Counted from the first letter of the stretch, positions 18,006-26,976 are shown. The stretch: DNA of 64,000 nt from Fusibacter sp. A1 (GCF_004125825.1 NZ_QQWI01000008.1:176572-240571), one strand, 5' to 3'. The notes: generated from the sequence alone by a model not told the origin. A program made the numbers and translations.

Positions 18006-18067
18006 CAGTGCCACTCATGTATACCAGGCACTCTAATTTAGTCTCCTAGTCAGCGGAACCGTTTTCT
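18006..18067 (+). repeat. Hairpin repeat family F1, copy B (left edge of the catabolic island)
   Basis: 62 bp, matching copy C (29881-29942) at 54 of 62 positions in direct orientation. It forms a stem from GTGCC with a near-complementary end and an inner stem around CCAGG/CCTAG. Copies B and C bracket the gene block 18.2-29.5 kb. Confidence 0.7.
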
Positions 18068-18157
18068 TATATATTACCTATTGAATTTTAACTGACTTAA
18101 GGTAGCTGATTCAGAAAATTGACTATTTGCCTTTTTTATTATAAAATCACATTGTGA

Positions 18158-18190
18158 AAAGCAGTTTCATTTAGTGATTCCAACTGCTTT
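18158..18190 (-). terminator. Terminator of the lrgAB operon
   Basis: A 9-bp perfect stem (AAAGCAGTT with AACTGCTTT) has a 15-nt loop, followed on the minus strand by TTC. It lies directly after the lrgB stop. Confidence 0.6.
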
Positions 18191-18199
18191 ATTTTAGTT

Positions 18200-18892
18200 T
18201 TAATACAAGCCTAAAATAATACTTCTAATCAAAACAATTAAAACTGTTATTAAACCTGAAATACCAATTGCTAATCCACTAAAAGCACCTTGAGTCTTTC
18301 CTAATTCCATCGCTTTAGATGTACCTATTGCATGGGAAGCAGTTCCCATTGCAATACCAACTGATACATGATCCTTTATACCAAACAATTTGAACACCGT
18401 TGGACCAATGACCGCACCCGTAATTCCTGTGGTCACTATCATTCCTATGGTAAGCGCTGCATTGCCTCCAAGCTGACTTGATAACTCCATTCCTATCGGT
18501 GTGGTAACTGATTTTGGTATAAATGATAAGGTAATCAATTCACTCAAACCAAACCATTTAGATAATATCAACACACTTGAAATTGAGGATATACATCCTG
18601 CAAATATACCACCTATTATTGGTAAAAAGTTTTGTTTTAGTAAGTTGAGGTTAGAATATAAAGGTATCGAAAGAGCTATTGTAGCAGGACCTAAAAAGAA
18701 TGAAATCATACTCGCGCCTTTATTGTATACAGCAAAATCAATACTCAAGGTTTTTAATACTACAATGATAAATACGATACTTATTAGCAACGGATTTAAC
18801 AATGGTATTCTGATTTTCTTGTAAATAAATAATCCTATTTCATATGCAATGAGTGATACAACAATTCCAAAGTATGCTGAGTTAATTACCAT
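18200..18892 (-). CDS. lrgB: LrgB-family membrane protein
   Basis: A 230-residue polytopic membrane protein of the LrgB/CidB family. It starts MVINSAYFGIVVSLIAYEIG, contains the conserved PKSVTTPIGMELS motif and GTASHAIGTSKAMELG, and has about seven membrane helices. I start it at 18892 because GGGTGGTGG lies 6 bases upstream and this Met matches the family N-terminus; a Met 12 codons earlier does not. It overlaps the end of lrgA by 11 bp, so the two are translationally coupled. LrgAB and the plant homologue PLGG1 move small organic acids such as pyruvate, glycolate and glycerate, which fits the 2-hydroxyacid dehydrogenase upstream. Confidence 0.9.
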   Translation of the reverse strand: MVINSAYFGIVVSLIAYEIGLFIYKKIRIPLLNPLLISIVFIIVVLKTLSIDFAVYNKGASMISFFLGPATIALSIPLYSNLNLLKQNFLPIIGGIFAGCISSISSVLILSKWFGLSELITLSFIPKSVTTPIGMELSSQLGGNAALTIGMIVTTGITGAVIGPTVFKLFGIKDHVSVGIAMGTASHAIGTSKAMELGKTQGAFSGLAIGISGLITVLIVLIRSIILGLY

Positions 18893-19247
18893 TGCGAGCC
18901 ACCACCCTTTGAAGAAATTGAACAGCAAGACCAGTTGTAGCCATTACAATGATTGTGCTCAGAATGATGATACTAATAATTGATAGCAAATCTTTCCCTA
19001 TTATATTTGTCACATTAATTAGTCCTACTCCTGCAGGTATAAAGAAAACTGCAAGATGACTAAGCAGAAATTCTGCAACATCTTCAACTTGTTGCTTTTT
19101 AACTATTTTTGAAGTCAGTAGCATCAGCATAATAATCATTCCAAGAATATTTCCTGGAATTGGGAAGGGTAAACTACTACTTATTAGCTCACCCAATATA
19201 CATATCCCAAGTATGATACAAAGTTGTCTCAATATTTTCATTTTCAC
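18882..19247 (-). CDS. lrgA: LrgA/CidA-family holin-like membrane protein
   Basis: A 121-residue protein with four predicted membrane helices. It carries the LrgA signature PFPIPGNILGMIIMLMLL near residue 30 and HLAVFFIPAGVGLIN near residue 70. It partners with LrgB, whose gene overlaps its 3' end. In staphylococci and bacilli, LrgAB was first described as antiholin-like and later as a pyruvate carrier. Here the neighbouring hydroxyacid dehydrogenase argues for organic-acid export or uptake. A 35-bp element also found upstream of the large diguanylate cyclase lies about 85 bp before its start. Confidence 0.9.
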   Translation of the reverse strand: MKMKILRQLCIILGICILGELISSSLPFPIPGNILGMIIMLMLLTSKIVKKQQVEDVAEFLLSHLAVFFIPAGVGLINVTNIIGKDLLSIISIIILSTIIVMATTGLAVQFLQRVVARNGN

Positions 19248-19329
19248 TCCTATTGTACTTTACTAAGGAAATTGCATAATTATAATCCAAAAGAAAATCA
19301 CACTATATCTAGTAGAGTAGTATCTTTAG

Positions 19330-19364
19330 CATATCAATATCTATCATGCAATATCCCTTGTGAT
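19330..19364 (-). promoter_or_regulatory. 35-bp upstream element, second copy
   Basis: This segment matches 11427-11461 at 33 of 35 positions, in the same orientation relative to the downstream minus-strand gene (lrgA). It may be a regulator site shared by the two genes. Confidence 0.45.
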
Positions 19365-19391
19365 CTATTATGAAATTTCCTCAACTTATTA

Positions 19392-20345
19392 TCATGTCAT
19401 TATATTTTGAGGCTTGCCCTCTAAAAATGCAATGACATTTTGAATTGCTATCTCAGCTCTTTTTACCATCGATTCTTGAGTTGCGTAGGCAACATGTGGG
19501 GTAAAGAGTGTATTTTTAGCATGTAGTAGAGGATATTCATGTGGAATAGGTGGCTCCATATCGTATACATCTATACCTGCACCTGCAATCTTTCCATTAT
19601 TTAAGGCTTCAGCAAGTGCATTATTGTCAACTATTGGACCACGTGCACAGTTTATTAATATTGCAGAAGGCTTCATTTTATCTAATTTATCTCTATTTAT
19701 AAAGTTTTTTGTTGCATCAATTAATGGTAAATGCAAGGTGATGATATCACTCAAACTCATCACTTCATCAATGGTCATATAATTAACACCCATTTGCAAA
19801 GCTGCTTCATTGATATAAGGATCATATGCTATGAGTGTAGAACCTAAACTTTTAAATATTGATGCTGTTTTTAACCCAATTTGACCAGTGCCAATAATAC
19901 CAACTGTTTTTCCCTTTATCTCATTACCAATAAGACCTTTGATTGTACCACCATTTCGGGTCACTTCATCTGCTGCACTAATATTTCTGTACAAATTGAG
20001 TGTTAGACCTAAAACTAACTCCGAAACAGAATCGTTGCTATAACCAGCTGAATTGGAAACAAGAATAGATTGTTCTTTTAGATGTTCATGCCCTACATGA
20101 TCAATCCCTGTAAAAGCAACTGATATCATTTTTAACTTTTTTGCATTTAAAATTACCTTATCAGATAGTGGTGTGCTACCAATGATTAAAATGTCTGCAT
20201 CACTACATCTGCTTACCATCTCTGCTTCATCACTGGCTATCTGATTATAATGAATAATTTCATGACCTTGAATCTTTAATGATTGAAATAAATCATCAAG
20301 AATAGATTGTTCAACACCTAGCGGTTCAAGTAGTTTGATTTTCAT
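19392..20345 (-). CDS. D-isomer-specific 2-hydroxyacid dehydrogenase
   Basis: A 317-residue NAD(P)-dependent dehydrogenase of the phosphoglycerate dehydrogenase/hydroxypyruvate reductase family. The Rossmann motif is VGIIGTGQIGLKTA. The catalytic Arg lies in NCARGPIVD, the Glu in DVYDMEPPIP and the His in TPHVAYATQES. Likely substrates are glyoxylate, hydroxypyruvate or another 2-oxoacid; specificity cannot be read. The start at 20345 follows GGAG by 6 bases; a Met 13 codons upstream has none. It is transcribed away from the LysR gene and toward lrgAB (144 bp gap). A route is suggested in which a 2-oxoacid made by the neighbouring aminotransferase is reduced and exported. Confidence 0.88.
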   Translation of the reverse strand: MKIKLLEPLGVEQSILDDLFQSLKIQGHEIIHYNQIASDEAEMVSRCSDADILIIGSTPLSDKVILNAKKLKMISVAFTGIDHVGHEHLKEQSILVSNSAGYSNDSVSELVLGLTLNLYRNISAADEVTRNGGTIKGLIGNEIKGKTVGIIGTGQIGLKTASIFKSLGSTLIAYDPYINEAALQMGVNYMTIDEVMSLSDIITLHLPLIDATKNFINRDKLDKMKPSAILINCARGPIVDNNALAEALNNGKIAGAGIDVYDMEPPIPHEYPLLHAKNTLFTPHVAYATQESMVKRAEIAIQNVIAFLEGKPQNIMT

Positions 20346-20458
20346 AAGCATCTCCTTTTTATAATTATCTGTTTCCTTAATCATACCACTGGATGATTAA
20401 TTCGAAAAATATATATATCGCATTATAAGCATGCACAAAATGAATAGGAGGCAACATA

Positions 20459-21346
20459 ATGGATTTAAGACAGTTACAGTATTTTATTAGCGTTTGTGAA
20501 GAAAAGAGTTTTACCAAAGCCTCTTTAAAACTTCATGTTAGTCAGCCTTCGATTAGTAAGTCAGTAAAGACCCTCGAAACCGAACTGGGAATTAAACTTA
20601 TTAATCGAGACTCAAAGCAAATTCAGATTACTGATGTTGGTAAACTGTTTTTAAAAAACTCCAAAGATTTACTTAAGGGATTTGATGCACTTACACAAGA
20701 ATTGAGTCAGATCACTGAACTAAAAAGAGGTAAAATACATATTGGTATTCCTCCAATTGTTGGTGCAAGTTTTTTCCCGAATCTGATAGGTGCATTTAAA
20801 ACCAAATATCCTGACATTGAACTTCAACTCATGGAAGTTGGTACAAAGGATATAGAAGAAGCTATCATATCTTCAAACATTGATGTAGGTATTATTTGTA
20901 ATATTTCTAATAAACTCAATCAACTTGAACAACACTTACTGCTTCAAGATCCGATTCGTGTTGTTGTTAGTAATCGCCACATATTAGCAAATAAAAACAG
21001 CATCTCATTTTGTGATTTATGTAATGAAAAATTTGTTATGTATAGTAAAACCTTCTCTTTATATGATCGAATTCTTTACCAATGTCATCGCTATGGATTT
21101 AGCCCAACCATTGTGTGCGAAAGTTCACAGCGTGATTTAATTACAGAGATTGTCCATGCTGAATATGGTATCGCATTACTTCCTGAAAGAACCTGTCAAA
21201 ATCTTGATAAGAGTCGTTTTAAAGTCATTCCTCTTGATACTGACGAGCTCTACCTTGAAATGTCATTAGTATGGAAGAAGAATAAAACACTCTCCTATGC
21301 GACAAGAGAATGGATAGATTATACATTGTCCTATTTTCTTGACTAA
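20459..21346 (+). CDS. LysR-family transcriptional regulator
   Basis: A 295-residue LTTR. The N-terminal winged HTH (MDLRQLQYFISVCEEKSFTKAS, then VSQPSISKSVKTLETELG) is followed by a LysR substrate-binding domain (about 90-290). It is divergent from the 2-hydroxyacid dehydrogenase gene with a 113-bp shared control region, the classic arrangement for an LTTR controlling its neighbour. The inducer is probably a carboxylic acid. GGAGG precedes the ATG. It ends at a strong bidirectional terminator. Confidence 0.92.
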   Translation: MDLRQLQYFISVCEEKSFTKASLKLHVSQPSISKSVKTLETELGIKLINRDSKQIQITDVGKLFLKNSKDLLKGFDALTQELSQITELKRGKIHIGIPPIVGASFFPNLIGAFKTKYPDIELQLMEVGTKDIEEAIISSNIDVGIICNISNKLNQLEQHLLLQDPIRVVVSNRHILANKNSISFCDLCNEKFVMYSKTFSLYDRILYQCHRYGFSPTIVCESSQRDLITEIVHAEYGIALLPERTCQNLDKSRFKVIPLDTDELYLEMSLVWKKNKTLSYATREWIDYTLSYFLD

Positions 21347-21355
21347 ACAATGGCA

Positions 21356-21386
21356 AAGAGTCACAAGTGAACACTTGTGACTCTTT
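21356..21386. terminator. Bidirectional terminator
   Basis: A near-perfect 14-15-bp stem (AAAGAGTCACAAGTG with its complement, 2-nt loop) followed by a T-run lies between the convergent LysR gene and the FAD/BCCT/aminotransferase operon. Confidence 0.85.
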
Positions 21387-21406
21387 TTTAGTGAATAGTT
21401 ATAGTT

Positions 21407-22696
21407 TTATTTTCCTAATCCATTTACTCCACTAGCAATCATTTGTTCTACAATCAGTGAACGATCCAATAATTGAACATCAATTTCCTGTTTAATTAAC
21501 TCAACTGCTGATAATCCACAAGCTTGACCCATAATCATGCACTGACTCATCCCTCTTACTGATGCAAATGAAGTCTCATCTGCACTTAGGAGTCTACCAG
21601 AGAACATAAGATTTTTAACCTTTCGAGGAAACATGGTAGATAATGGAATGGTGTAATAGTCACCTTTTCCAATAATTCTTTCATGAGAAAATTCAGCGCC
21701 CTCTCTAAAAACATCATCAACTGGATTATCACATGCAACGATGCCATCATCAAACTTTTCACCTATTGATAGTGATTCAGATTTAAGCGTCGTCATACCT
21801 TCTAAATGATTGGTTTCACGAATTCCTACTGAATGACCCATATCTGTCATTACAGCATTCTCAAAACCTGGAATACTTTTCTTCACAAACTCTGCAAGCG
21901 AATAACATCTTTCTCTAGCAATTATAACTGCTTGGTTGATACTCTGAACATCCGTACCGTCAACATTGCCAATGATAACACTATTAAAAAAAGCTGAATC
22001 TTTTTCAAACCCCTTCATAATGTATAGCTTTTTTAGGTCTTGATGTAATTTACCTGATTGAATAGCTTCTGATGTATAATCTGTAAAATAAGGGTCTTGT
22101 GTCGCTTTATCAACTCTGTTCCAATCAACATTGCGCATTGTAAAGACCATGCTAGCCCCCATCATCGTACCTTTTGAATCACCTTTATGACTCGAAACAC
22201 CAGACTTAATTGCAATATTTCCATCACCAGAACAATCGATAAATACCCGACTTCTAATTATGAGTTCTTTACTATTTTGATGACACTTCACGCTTTTAAC
22301 TGTTAATCCATCCATCTCAACATCGCTGGCAAAGGTGTTGTGCAGCACATCTACACGTGCCTCATACAACATGTCGTAGATTACTTTGAAAAGTGACCAT
22401 TTATCATACATGATTTCTGGTCCAAAATCATCTAAAATACATGGACGTACCTCGACGGCTGGACTGTTTAATGCACTTAGTCGTTGTACTAAGTCGTCGA
22501 TGAGCCCACCGACAGAAAAACCTGCTGGATATGCAGCACCAATTGGCATGTTTGGACAAGTAGAAATCACTCCACCCACTTGATTAGTTGACTCTATCAA
22601 ACACACTTTACGTCCATTTCTACCAGCACTTATAGCGGCACCTAAACCTGAAAACCCACCACCTATTACTACAATATCATAATCATACGACTGCAT
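21407..22696 (-). CDS. FAD-dependent oxidoreductase (FAD_oxidored family), second of the operon
   Basis: A 429-residue flavoenzyme. It has the N-terminal GxGxxG dinucleotide motif VVIGGGFSGLGAAISAGRNG with ESTNQVGGVIS, the FIDCSGDGNIAIKSG segment, and the C-terminal FSGRLLSADETSFASVRG typical of the FAD_oxidored (PF12831) group. There is no signal peptide, so it is cytoplasmic. The gene is last of a four-gene operon (flavoprotein, BCCT, aminotransferase, flavoprotein) and lies 23 bp after the aminotransferase. It is a paralogue of the first flavoprotein at 25474. Two related enzymes in one operon suggests two sequential oxidations or a heteromer. The substrate is unknown. Confidence 0.82.
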   Translation of the reverse strand: MQSYDYDIVVIGGGFSGLGAAISAGRNGRKVCLIESTNQVGGVISTCPNMPIGAAYPAGFSVGGLIDDLVQRLSALNSPAVEVRPCILDDFGPEIMYDKWSLFKVIYDMLYEARVDVLHNTFASDVEMDGLTVKSVKCHQNSKELIIRSRVFIDCSGDGNIAIKSGVSSHKGDSKGTMMGASMVFTMRNVDWNRVDKATQDPYFTDYTSEAIQSGKLHQDLKKLYIMKGFEKDSAFFNSVIIGNVDGTDVQSINQAVIIARERCYSLAEFVKKSIPGFENAVMTDMGHSVGIRETNHLEGMTTLKSESLSIGEKFDDGIVACDNPVDDVFREGAEFSHERIIGKGDYYTIPLSTMFPRKVKNLMFSGRLLSADETSFASVRGMSQCMIMGQACGLSAVELIKQEIDVQLLDRSLIVEQMIASGVNGLGK

Positions 22697-22719
22697 ATCA
22701 ACCTCTCTTATTTTATGCT

Positions 22720-23865
22720 TTATTTAACAACTTCTTCTAAATAGGTTTTTGTTCCAACACCAAGTTTGTTCTTAAAACCAGATCGCTCAAGCGCTCTTTC
22801 AATTGCTGAAATTGCTGAAATAATTATGTGCTTATCAATATTACCCATATGGCCAATTCTGAACAATTTCCCTGCAAATGCACCTAAACCACCGGCTACA
22901 ATGATTCCTTCATCTACCAAAATTTCTCTGAAGTCTGCATCTATAATACCTTCTGGATATATAGCATTTGTTAAGGTGCTTGCGCGATTGCTTTCGTCCG
23001 CTAGAATCCCAAAACCAAGTGATATAAGTGCCTTTTGAATTGCTTTAGCATCTTTTTCATGTCTGTTAAAACGTTCTTCAAGACCTTCATTTTTAATCAA
23101 TCGTACCGCTTCTGACATAGCCCATACCAGATTCACTGGAGGTGTTCCCCAATATTTTGAAGGATCGTTCATAATCGGCATCCATTTTTCAAAGTCAATG
23201 TACGATTCAGGAATTTTACCTAGTGAGGTTCTCCTTAAAATTGCTTTTTGTCCAGCCCATAAAATTGCTAATCCAGGAGGTACTCCAAATGCCTTCTGAG
23301 AACATGTGACTAATACGTCAATACCCATTTCATCAATATATTCTCTCTCCGCCGCAGTGCTACATACACCATCGACAATCAAAAGTGTGTCTTTGAATTT
23401 TTTTGAAATTTCTGAAATCGCTTTCAAATCTGATTTTGTGCCAGTTGAAGTATCTACATGTGTAACGGTCATTACATCATAATGCTTACTCGCAAGCGCT
23501 TTTTCAATAATATCTAAGTCAACTGTTTTTCCCCACTCACTTGAAATCGTATCTACATTAAGCTGACGTCTTTCACACATATCAATAAATCGATCTCCGA
23601 AATAACCATGACTTATTATTAAGACATTATCATTGACCTTTGTAGTATTAGCAATCGCCATTTCCATCGCGAGTGTACCAGATCCTGAAATTACAAAACA
23701 TTCTCCGTCTGTACGCCATAGCTTTTTTAAATCAATAATAAGTTGCTTATATTCTTTAACAAAATTTGCATCCAAAAAAGCTACCGTTTCTCTACCCATT
23801 TGATCCAATATACTTTTATTAACAGGAGTTGGACCTGGTATCATTACATTTACTTTATTTTTCAT
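22720..23865 (-). CDS. Class V aminotransferase (alanine/serine/ureidoglycine-glyoxylate type)
   Basis: A 381-residue PLP enzyme of the AGT/SGAT/PucG group. Diagnostic parts are NVMIPGPTPV at the N-terminus, SGSGTLAMEMAI, VTHVDTSTGTKSDL, LIVDGVCSTAAE (PLP Asp), and the PLP lysine in TCSQKAFGVPPGL. The C-terminal RIGHMGN is a family hallmark. Such enzymes usually use glyoxylate or pyruvate as amino acceptor. The gene overlaps the BCCT gene by 4 bp (ATGA), so the two are coupled. In this operon it would pass an amino group from an imported amine, after oxidation, to an oxoacid, or the reverse. 2-Aminoethylphosphonate activity is a less likely alternative because no phosphonate genes are present. 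Confidence 0.85.
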   Translation of the reverse strand: MKNKVNVMIPGPTPVNKSILDQMGRETVAFLDANFVKEYKQLIIDLKKLWRTDGECFVISGSGTLAMEMAIANTTKVNDNVLIISHGYFGDRFIDMCERRQLNVDTISSEWGKTVDLDIIEKALASKHYDVMTVTHVDTSTGTKSDLKAISEISKKFKDTLLIVDGVCSTAAEREYIDEMGIDVLVTCSQKAFGVPPGLAILWAGQKAILRRTSLGKIPESYIDFEKWMPIMNDPSKYWGTPPVNLVWAMSEAVRLIKNEGLEERFNRHEKDAKAIQKALISLGFGILADESNRASTLTNAIYPEGIIDADFREILVDEGIIVAGGLGAFAGKLFRIGHMGNIDKHIIISAISAIERALERSGFKNKLGVGTKTYLEEVVK

Positions 23866-25412
23866 GCTCTTTTAATCTCCTTCTTTGTTAATATCTCAAT
23901 TTCTAAGTTGTTCTCACTTTTTTTCAACTCTTTAGTAAAACTGACGACCATTATCGCTACAATCACTAATAGTGGTATCGAACCAACTACAGAGGACATC
24001 TGTAATGTTTTAAGTCCACCCAAAAATAAGAGTGCAATTGGTAAAATTGTAATTGCAAATGCCCAGAACACTCTTAAACCTCGCGAAGGCTCCATAAATC
24101 CATTTTTAGTACTTGTTGTTATTGACGCCAACATATAAGCCACCGAATCAAATGATGTAGCCAGCGATATAAAGGCTAGTACCACATACATTGCTATTAC
24201 AACTTTTGCGTATGGCAATTCACTTAATACTTCCATAATTGCATAAGGAGCACCATGTTCGTTTAGTGCTGAAACTACATCAACAACTCCATCGAGTTGT
24301 AAACTCATCGCAAAATTCCCTAATATTGCAAAGAAAATCCAACACCCGGCCGAACCGATAAGTACTGTACCCAGTATGACTTCCTTTATAGATCTACCTT
24401 CAGATATTCTTGCAATAAATAGACCTACAATAGGTACATAAACAACCCACCAAGCCCAATAGAACGTTGTCCACTCCTGTGGAAATCCAGATTTAGCGAT
24501 TGGATCAGTGTAAAAACTCATTCTAATAAAATTTTGAAACATCAATCCTATACTGTTACAAAATGTACTCAAAATAAAAGTTGTATGGCCATTAAAAAGG
24601 ATAAAAGTAAGAACAATTGCTGCAAGAACAATGTTCAAATTGCTAAATTTTTTAATTCCTTTTTCTAAGCCCAAAAACACACTAATGCCAAATAAACTTC
24701 CCCAAATTAGGATGATGATGACATTCATAACAAATGAAGGCTCAATGTTAAATACCCTATGAAGTCCTTCACTCACAAGTGGTGTTCCCAGTCCCAAGCT
24801 TGTTGCAACACCGGCCATTAATCCGAGTACTACAAAGATATCTATTGCCTTTTTAGCAAATTTGCTCTTTTTTGATGTTCCAATGACATTTAAACAAGTT
24901 TCACTCATTCTAAAAATCTTTGTTCGCTTGCAGTAGAAAAAGTAACCTACTATAACACCTGCTAAGCAATAGGTTGACCAAGCACTTATTCCCCAGTGGA
25001 ACAATCCATAAGTGGCCGCCCACTCTGCTGCAGATTCACTATAGGGTTCAATACCAAAAGGAGGGGTCGAATAGTAGTATGCCCATTCAATCATTCCCCA
25101 ATATAAGATACTTGAACCTACACTAGCACAGAATAACATTGAAGCCCAACTCGCAGTACTAAACTTTTTTGATTTATCACCAAATCTAATCGCACCATAT
25201 TTACTAAATGCGAGCCAAATAAGAAATAGCATGGTCATGAACACAGAAATTAAATAAACCCAATCTAAGTTATATGTAATAAATCTTAGCGATTTATCCA
25301 CAGCACCAGATGCATTTTCAGGAAAAACTACAATCAGTGCACAGACCAATACTAGTATCGAGATGGTAGGGAAAAAAATTGCTGCATCAATTGTTTGTCT
25401 CTTATTATTCAT
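23862..25412 (-). CDS. BCCT-family transporter (betaine/choline/carnitine type), copy 1
   Basis: A 516-residue secondary transporter with 12 predicted helices. Family signatures include GLFHWGISAWSTYC and the aromatic box region YWAWWVVYVPIVGLFIARISEGR. BCCT members import zwitterions with quaternary or otherwise cationic nitrogen (betaine, carnitine, choline) or related sulfonates. The C-terminal tail is short, without the long osmosensing extension, which suggests a nutritional carrier. It lies between the first flavoprotein (61 bp) and the aminotransferase (4-bp overlap), so uptake is directly tied to this pathway. The substrate is unknown. Confidence 0.9.
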   Translation of the reverse strand: MNNKRQTIDAAIFFPTISILVLVCALIVVFPENASGAVDKSLRFITYNLDWVYLISVFMTMLFLIWLAFSKYGAIRFGDKSKKFSTASWASMLFCASVGSSILYWGMIEWAYYYSTPPFGIEPYSESAAEWAATYGLFHWGISAWSTYCLAGVIVGYFFYCKRTKIFRMSETCLNVIGTSKKSKFAKKAIDIFVVLGLMAGVATSLGLGTPLVSEGLHRVFNIEPSFVMNVIIILIWGSLFGISVFLGLEKGIKKFSNLNIVLAAIVLTFILFNGHTTFILSTFCNSIGLMFQNFIRMSFYTDPIAKSGFPQEWTTFYWAWWVVYVPIVGLFIARISEGRSIKEVILGTVLIGSAGCWIFFAILGNFAMSLQLDGVVDVVSALNEHGAPYAIMEVLSELPYAKVVIAMYVVLAFISLATSFDSVAYMLASITTSTKNGFMEPSRGLRVFWAFAITILPIALLFLGGLKTLQMSSVVGSIPLLVIVAIMVVSFTKELKKSENNLEIEILTKKEIKRA

Positions 25413-25473
25413 ACTAGTCTCCTATTAATAAACATTACATCAAATCCTAGGTTGATATGAAAACAAACTCAGA

Positions 25474-26847
25474 TTACTCATATCTCACTTTTTGTCTTTC
25501 TAATTCACAGTGTATTGATTTTATATCAACATGGCTTGGATCGACATTATCACGTATCGATAGTGCTGCTACTACACCTGCACCTTGTCCTGTCACAACA
25601 CAACAACTCATATTCCTGAAGGATGCATGTGCCATTATATCGCCCGATATAGCTCTACCTGCCACTAGTAAGTTTTTCACCTTATAAGGCAGTAAAGCCC
25701 GTAAGGGAATTTGATAATATCTACCAGTCGTCGGAATCCACAGTATACCATTTCCATCAATAAATTCAGGGAATATGCCTATTGAATCCTCAAACCTTGC
25801 TTGATTCATTACATCATCACCGGTCATAGAATAGTGACCTTCAATTTGTCTTGATTCTCTAGTGCCAAGTGTCATACCAAAATTACGTAGTTTAGCATGT
25901 TCAAATCCTGGCACATACTTATTCATTACTCTAATTGCATTTAGAACAGCTTTCCTTCCAGTTATTTCAGCTCGTGTTAATTCTTCTACATCTGTGCAAT
26001 CAACACCTCGAATGAAAACTACATTGAGCTGTGTCACATCACCTTCATCAGTTACAGAACTATAGGATCCCCCATAGTCAATCATATCATCTGCAACTAA
26101 ATAACCGTCAGCAATTGCTTGGGTAAAGGGTTTTACTAGGTAAGGACTGAATAAATGATCCTCTTTACCATTTGTAGACATTTCCCATTCGCCCTTCCAA
26201 TCAGCATAGGTAGGTTTTAAGTCATTTTCAATATAGTTCTGGAATTTTTGCTTATTAACACCTTTAACATTAAATAGCGGTGTCACAGAATGTAATTGAT
26301 CACGTTTTCTAAAAGGAGCACCTGCTTTAGCTGCAACATCTCCGTCTCCTGTGCAATCAATAATACGAGATGCCATAATGGCGAAACGACCTGACTTCCC
26401 CTCAGCGATAACCCCTTTGATAACACCATTTTCAAGTATAGCCTCTACTACCATTGTGTGTAGTAGTGGTAAAACGCCAGCTTCTTCAATAAGTTCATCA
26501 GCAACAATTTTAAAGTACTCTGCATCAAGAGCCTGACTAATTGATTGAACTTCTTTTAACTCTCCACCAATTTTTTTTGCTCTTTCTTCAAATTCAAAAG
26601 CAATGCCACCTGCTTCTATTGTATTAGTATGTCTATACCACGCAAAACCTTCAACACCAACTTGACTGATGACGCCCCCAAAACAACCATATCGCTCAAC
26701 TATCATCGTTTTAGCACCAGTTCTTGATGATGCAATAGCAGCAGCTAGACCACTTGGTCCGCTTCCAACTACAAGTACATCTACATTTTTGTAAATAGGT
26801 AACTCTTTGTTTTTCTCATTATGTTTTTTCTCAGTATAAAAATTCAT
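25474..26847 (-). CDS. FAD-dependent oxidoreductase (FAD_oxidored family), first of the operon
   Basis: A 457-residue flavoenzyme. It has the N-terminal FAD motif VLVVGSGPSGLAAAIASSRTG with ERYGCFGGVIS, then RIIDCTGDGDVAAKAG. The C-terminal LLVAGRAISGDIMAHASFRNM closes the FAD site. It is cytoplasmic with no signal peptide. It resembles the enzyme at 21407 in layout, but is a distinct paralogue. It opens the operon: a good promoter (TTGAAT, 17 bp, TATAAT) and an IclR-like palindrome lie between -10 and the GGAGG ribosome binding site. It is probably the first oxidising step after BCCT uptake. Confidence 0.82.
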   Translation of the reverse strand: MNFYTEKKHNEKNKELPIYKNVDVLVVGSGPSGLAAAIASSRTGAKTMIVERYGCFGGVISQVGVEGFAWYRHTNTIEAGGIAFEFEERAKKIGGELKEVQSISQALDAEYFKIVADELIEEAGVLPLLHTMVVEAILENGVIKGVIAEGKSGRFAIMASRIIDCTGDGDVAAKAGAPFRKRDQLHSVTPLFNVKGVNKQKFQNYIENDLKPTYADWKGEWEMSTNGKEDHLFSPYLVKPFTQAIADGYLVADDMIDYGGSYSSVTDEGDVTQLNVVFIRGVDCTDVEELTRAEITGRKAVLNAIRVMNKYVPGFEHAKLRNFGMTLGTRESRQIEGHYSMTGDDVMNQARFEDSIGIFPEFIDGNGILWIPTTGRYYQIPLRALLPYKVKNLLVAGRAISGDIMAHASFRNMSCCVVTGQGAGVVAALSIRDNVDPSHVDIKSIHCELERQKVRYE

Positions 26848-26858
26848 ATTACCTCCAA

Positions 26859-26917
26859 TTTCACTTAGTGAAATAACGTTTCATTTATATTATAACGTTT
26901 TTATATATCTAATTCAA
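26859..26917 (-). promoter_or_regulatory. Promoter and palindromic operator of the flavoprotein/BCCT operon
   Basis: On the minus strand -35 TTGAAT (26912-26917) and -10 TATAAT (26889-26894) are 17 bp apart. Downstream lies the palindrome TTTCACTTAGTGAAA (26859-26873) with the adjoining TAACGTTTCATT. The same motif and geometry recur at 29611-29669 before the second BCCT gene. Placement after -10 suggests repression. Confidence 0.7.
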
Positions 26918-26942
26918 TATTTTTTTCAAGCTTCAAAAATAA

Positions 26943-26975
26943 AAAAAAGAAAGCAAAATCATATGACTTTGCTTT
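26943..26975 (-). terminator. Terminator of the iclR-like gene
   Basis: An 8-9-bp stem (GAAAGCAAA with TTTGCTTTC) encloses a small palindrome and is followed on the minus strand by a run of eight T. Confidence 0.75.
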
Positions 26976-26976
26976 C

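Noticed and set aside
17566..18067. F1 repeats as a CRISPR array
   Set aside because: Only isolated, imperfect copies with unequal large gaps and a gene between them; no regular spacers and no cas genes.
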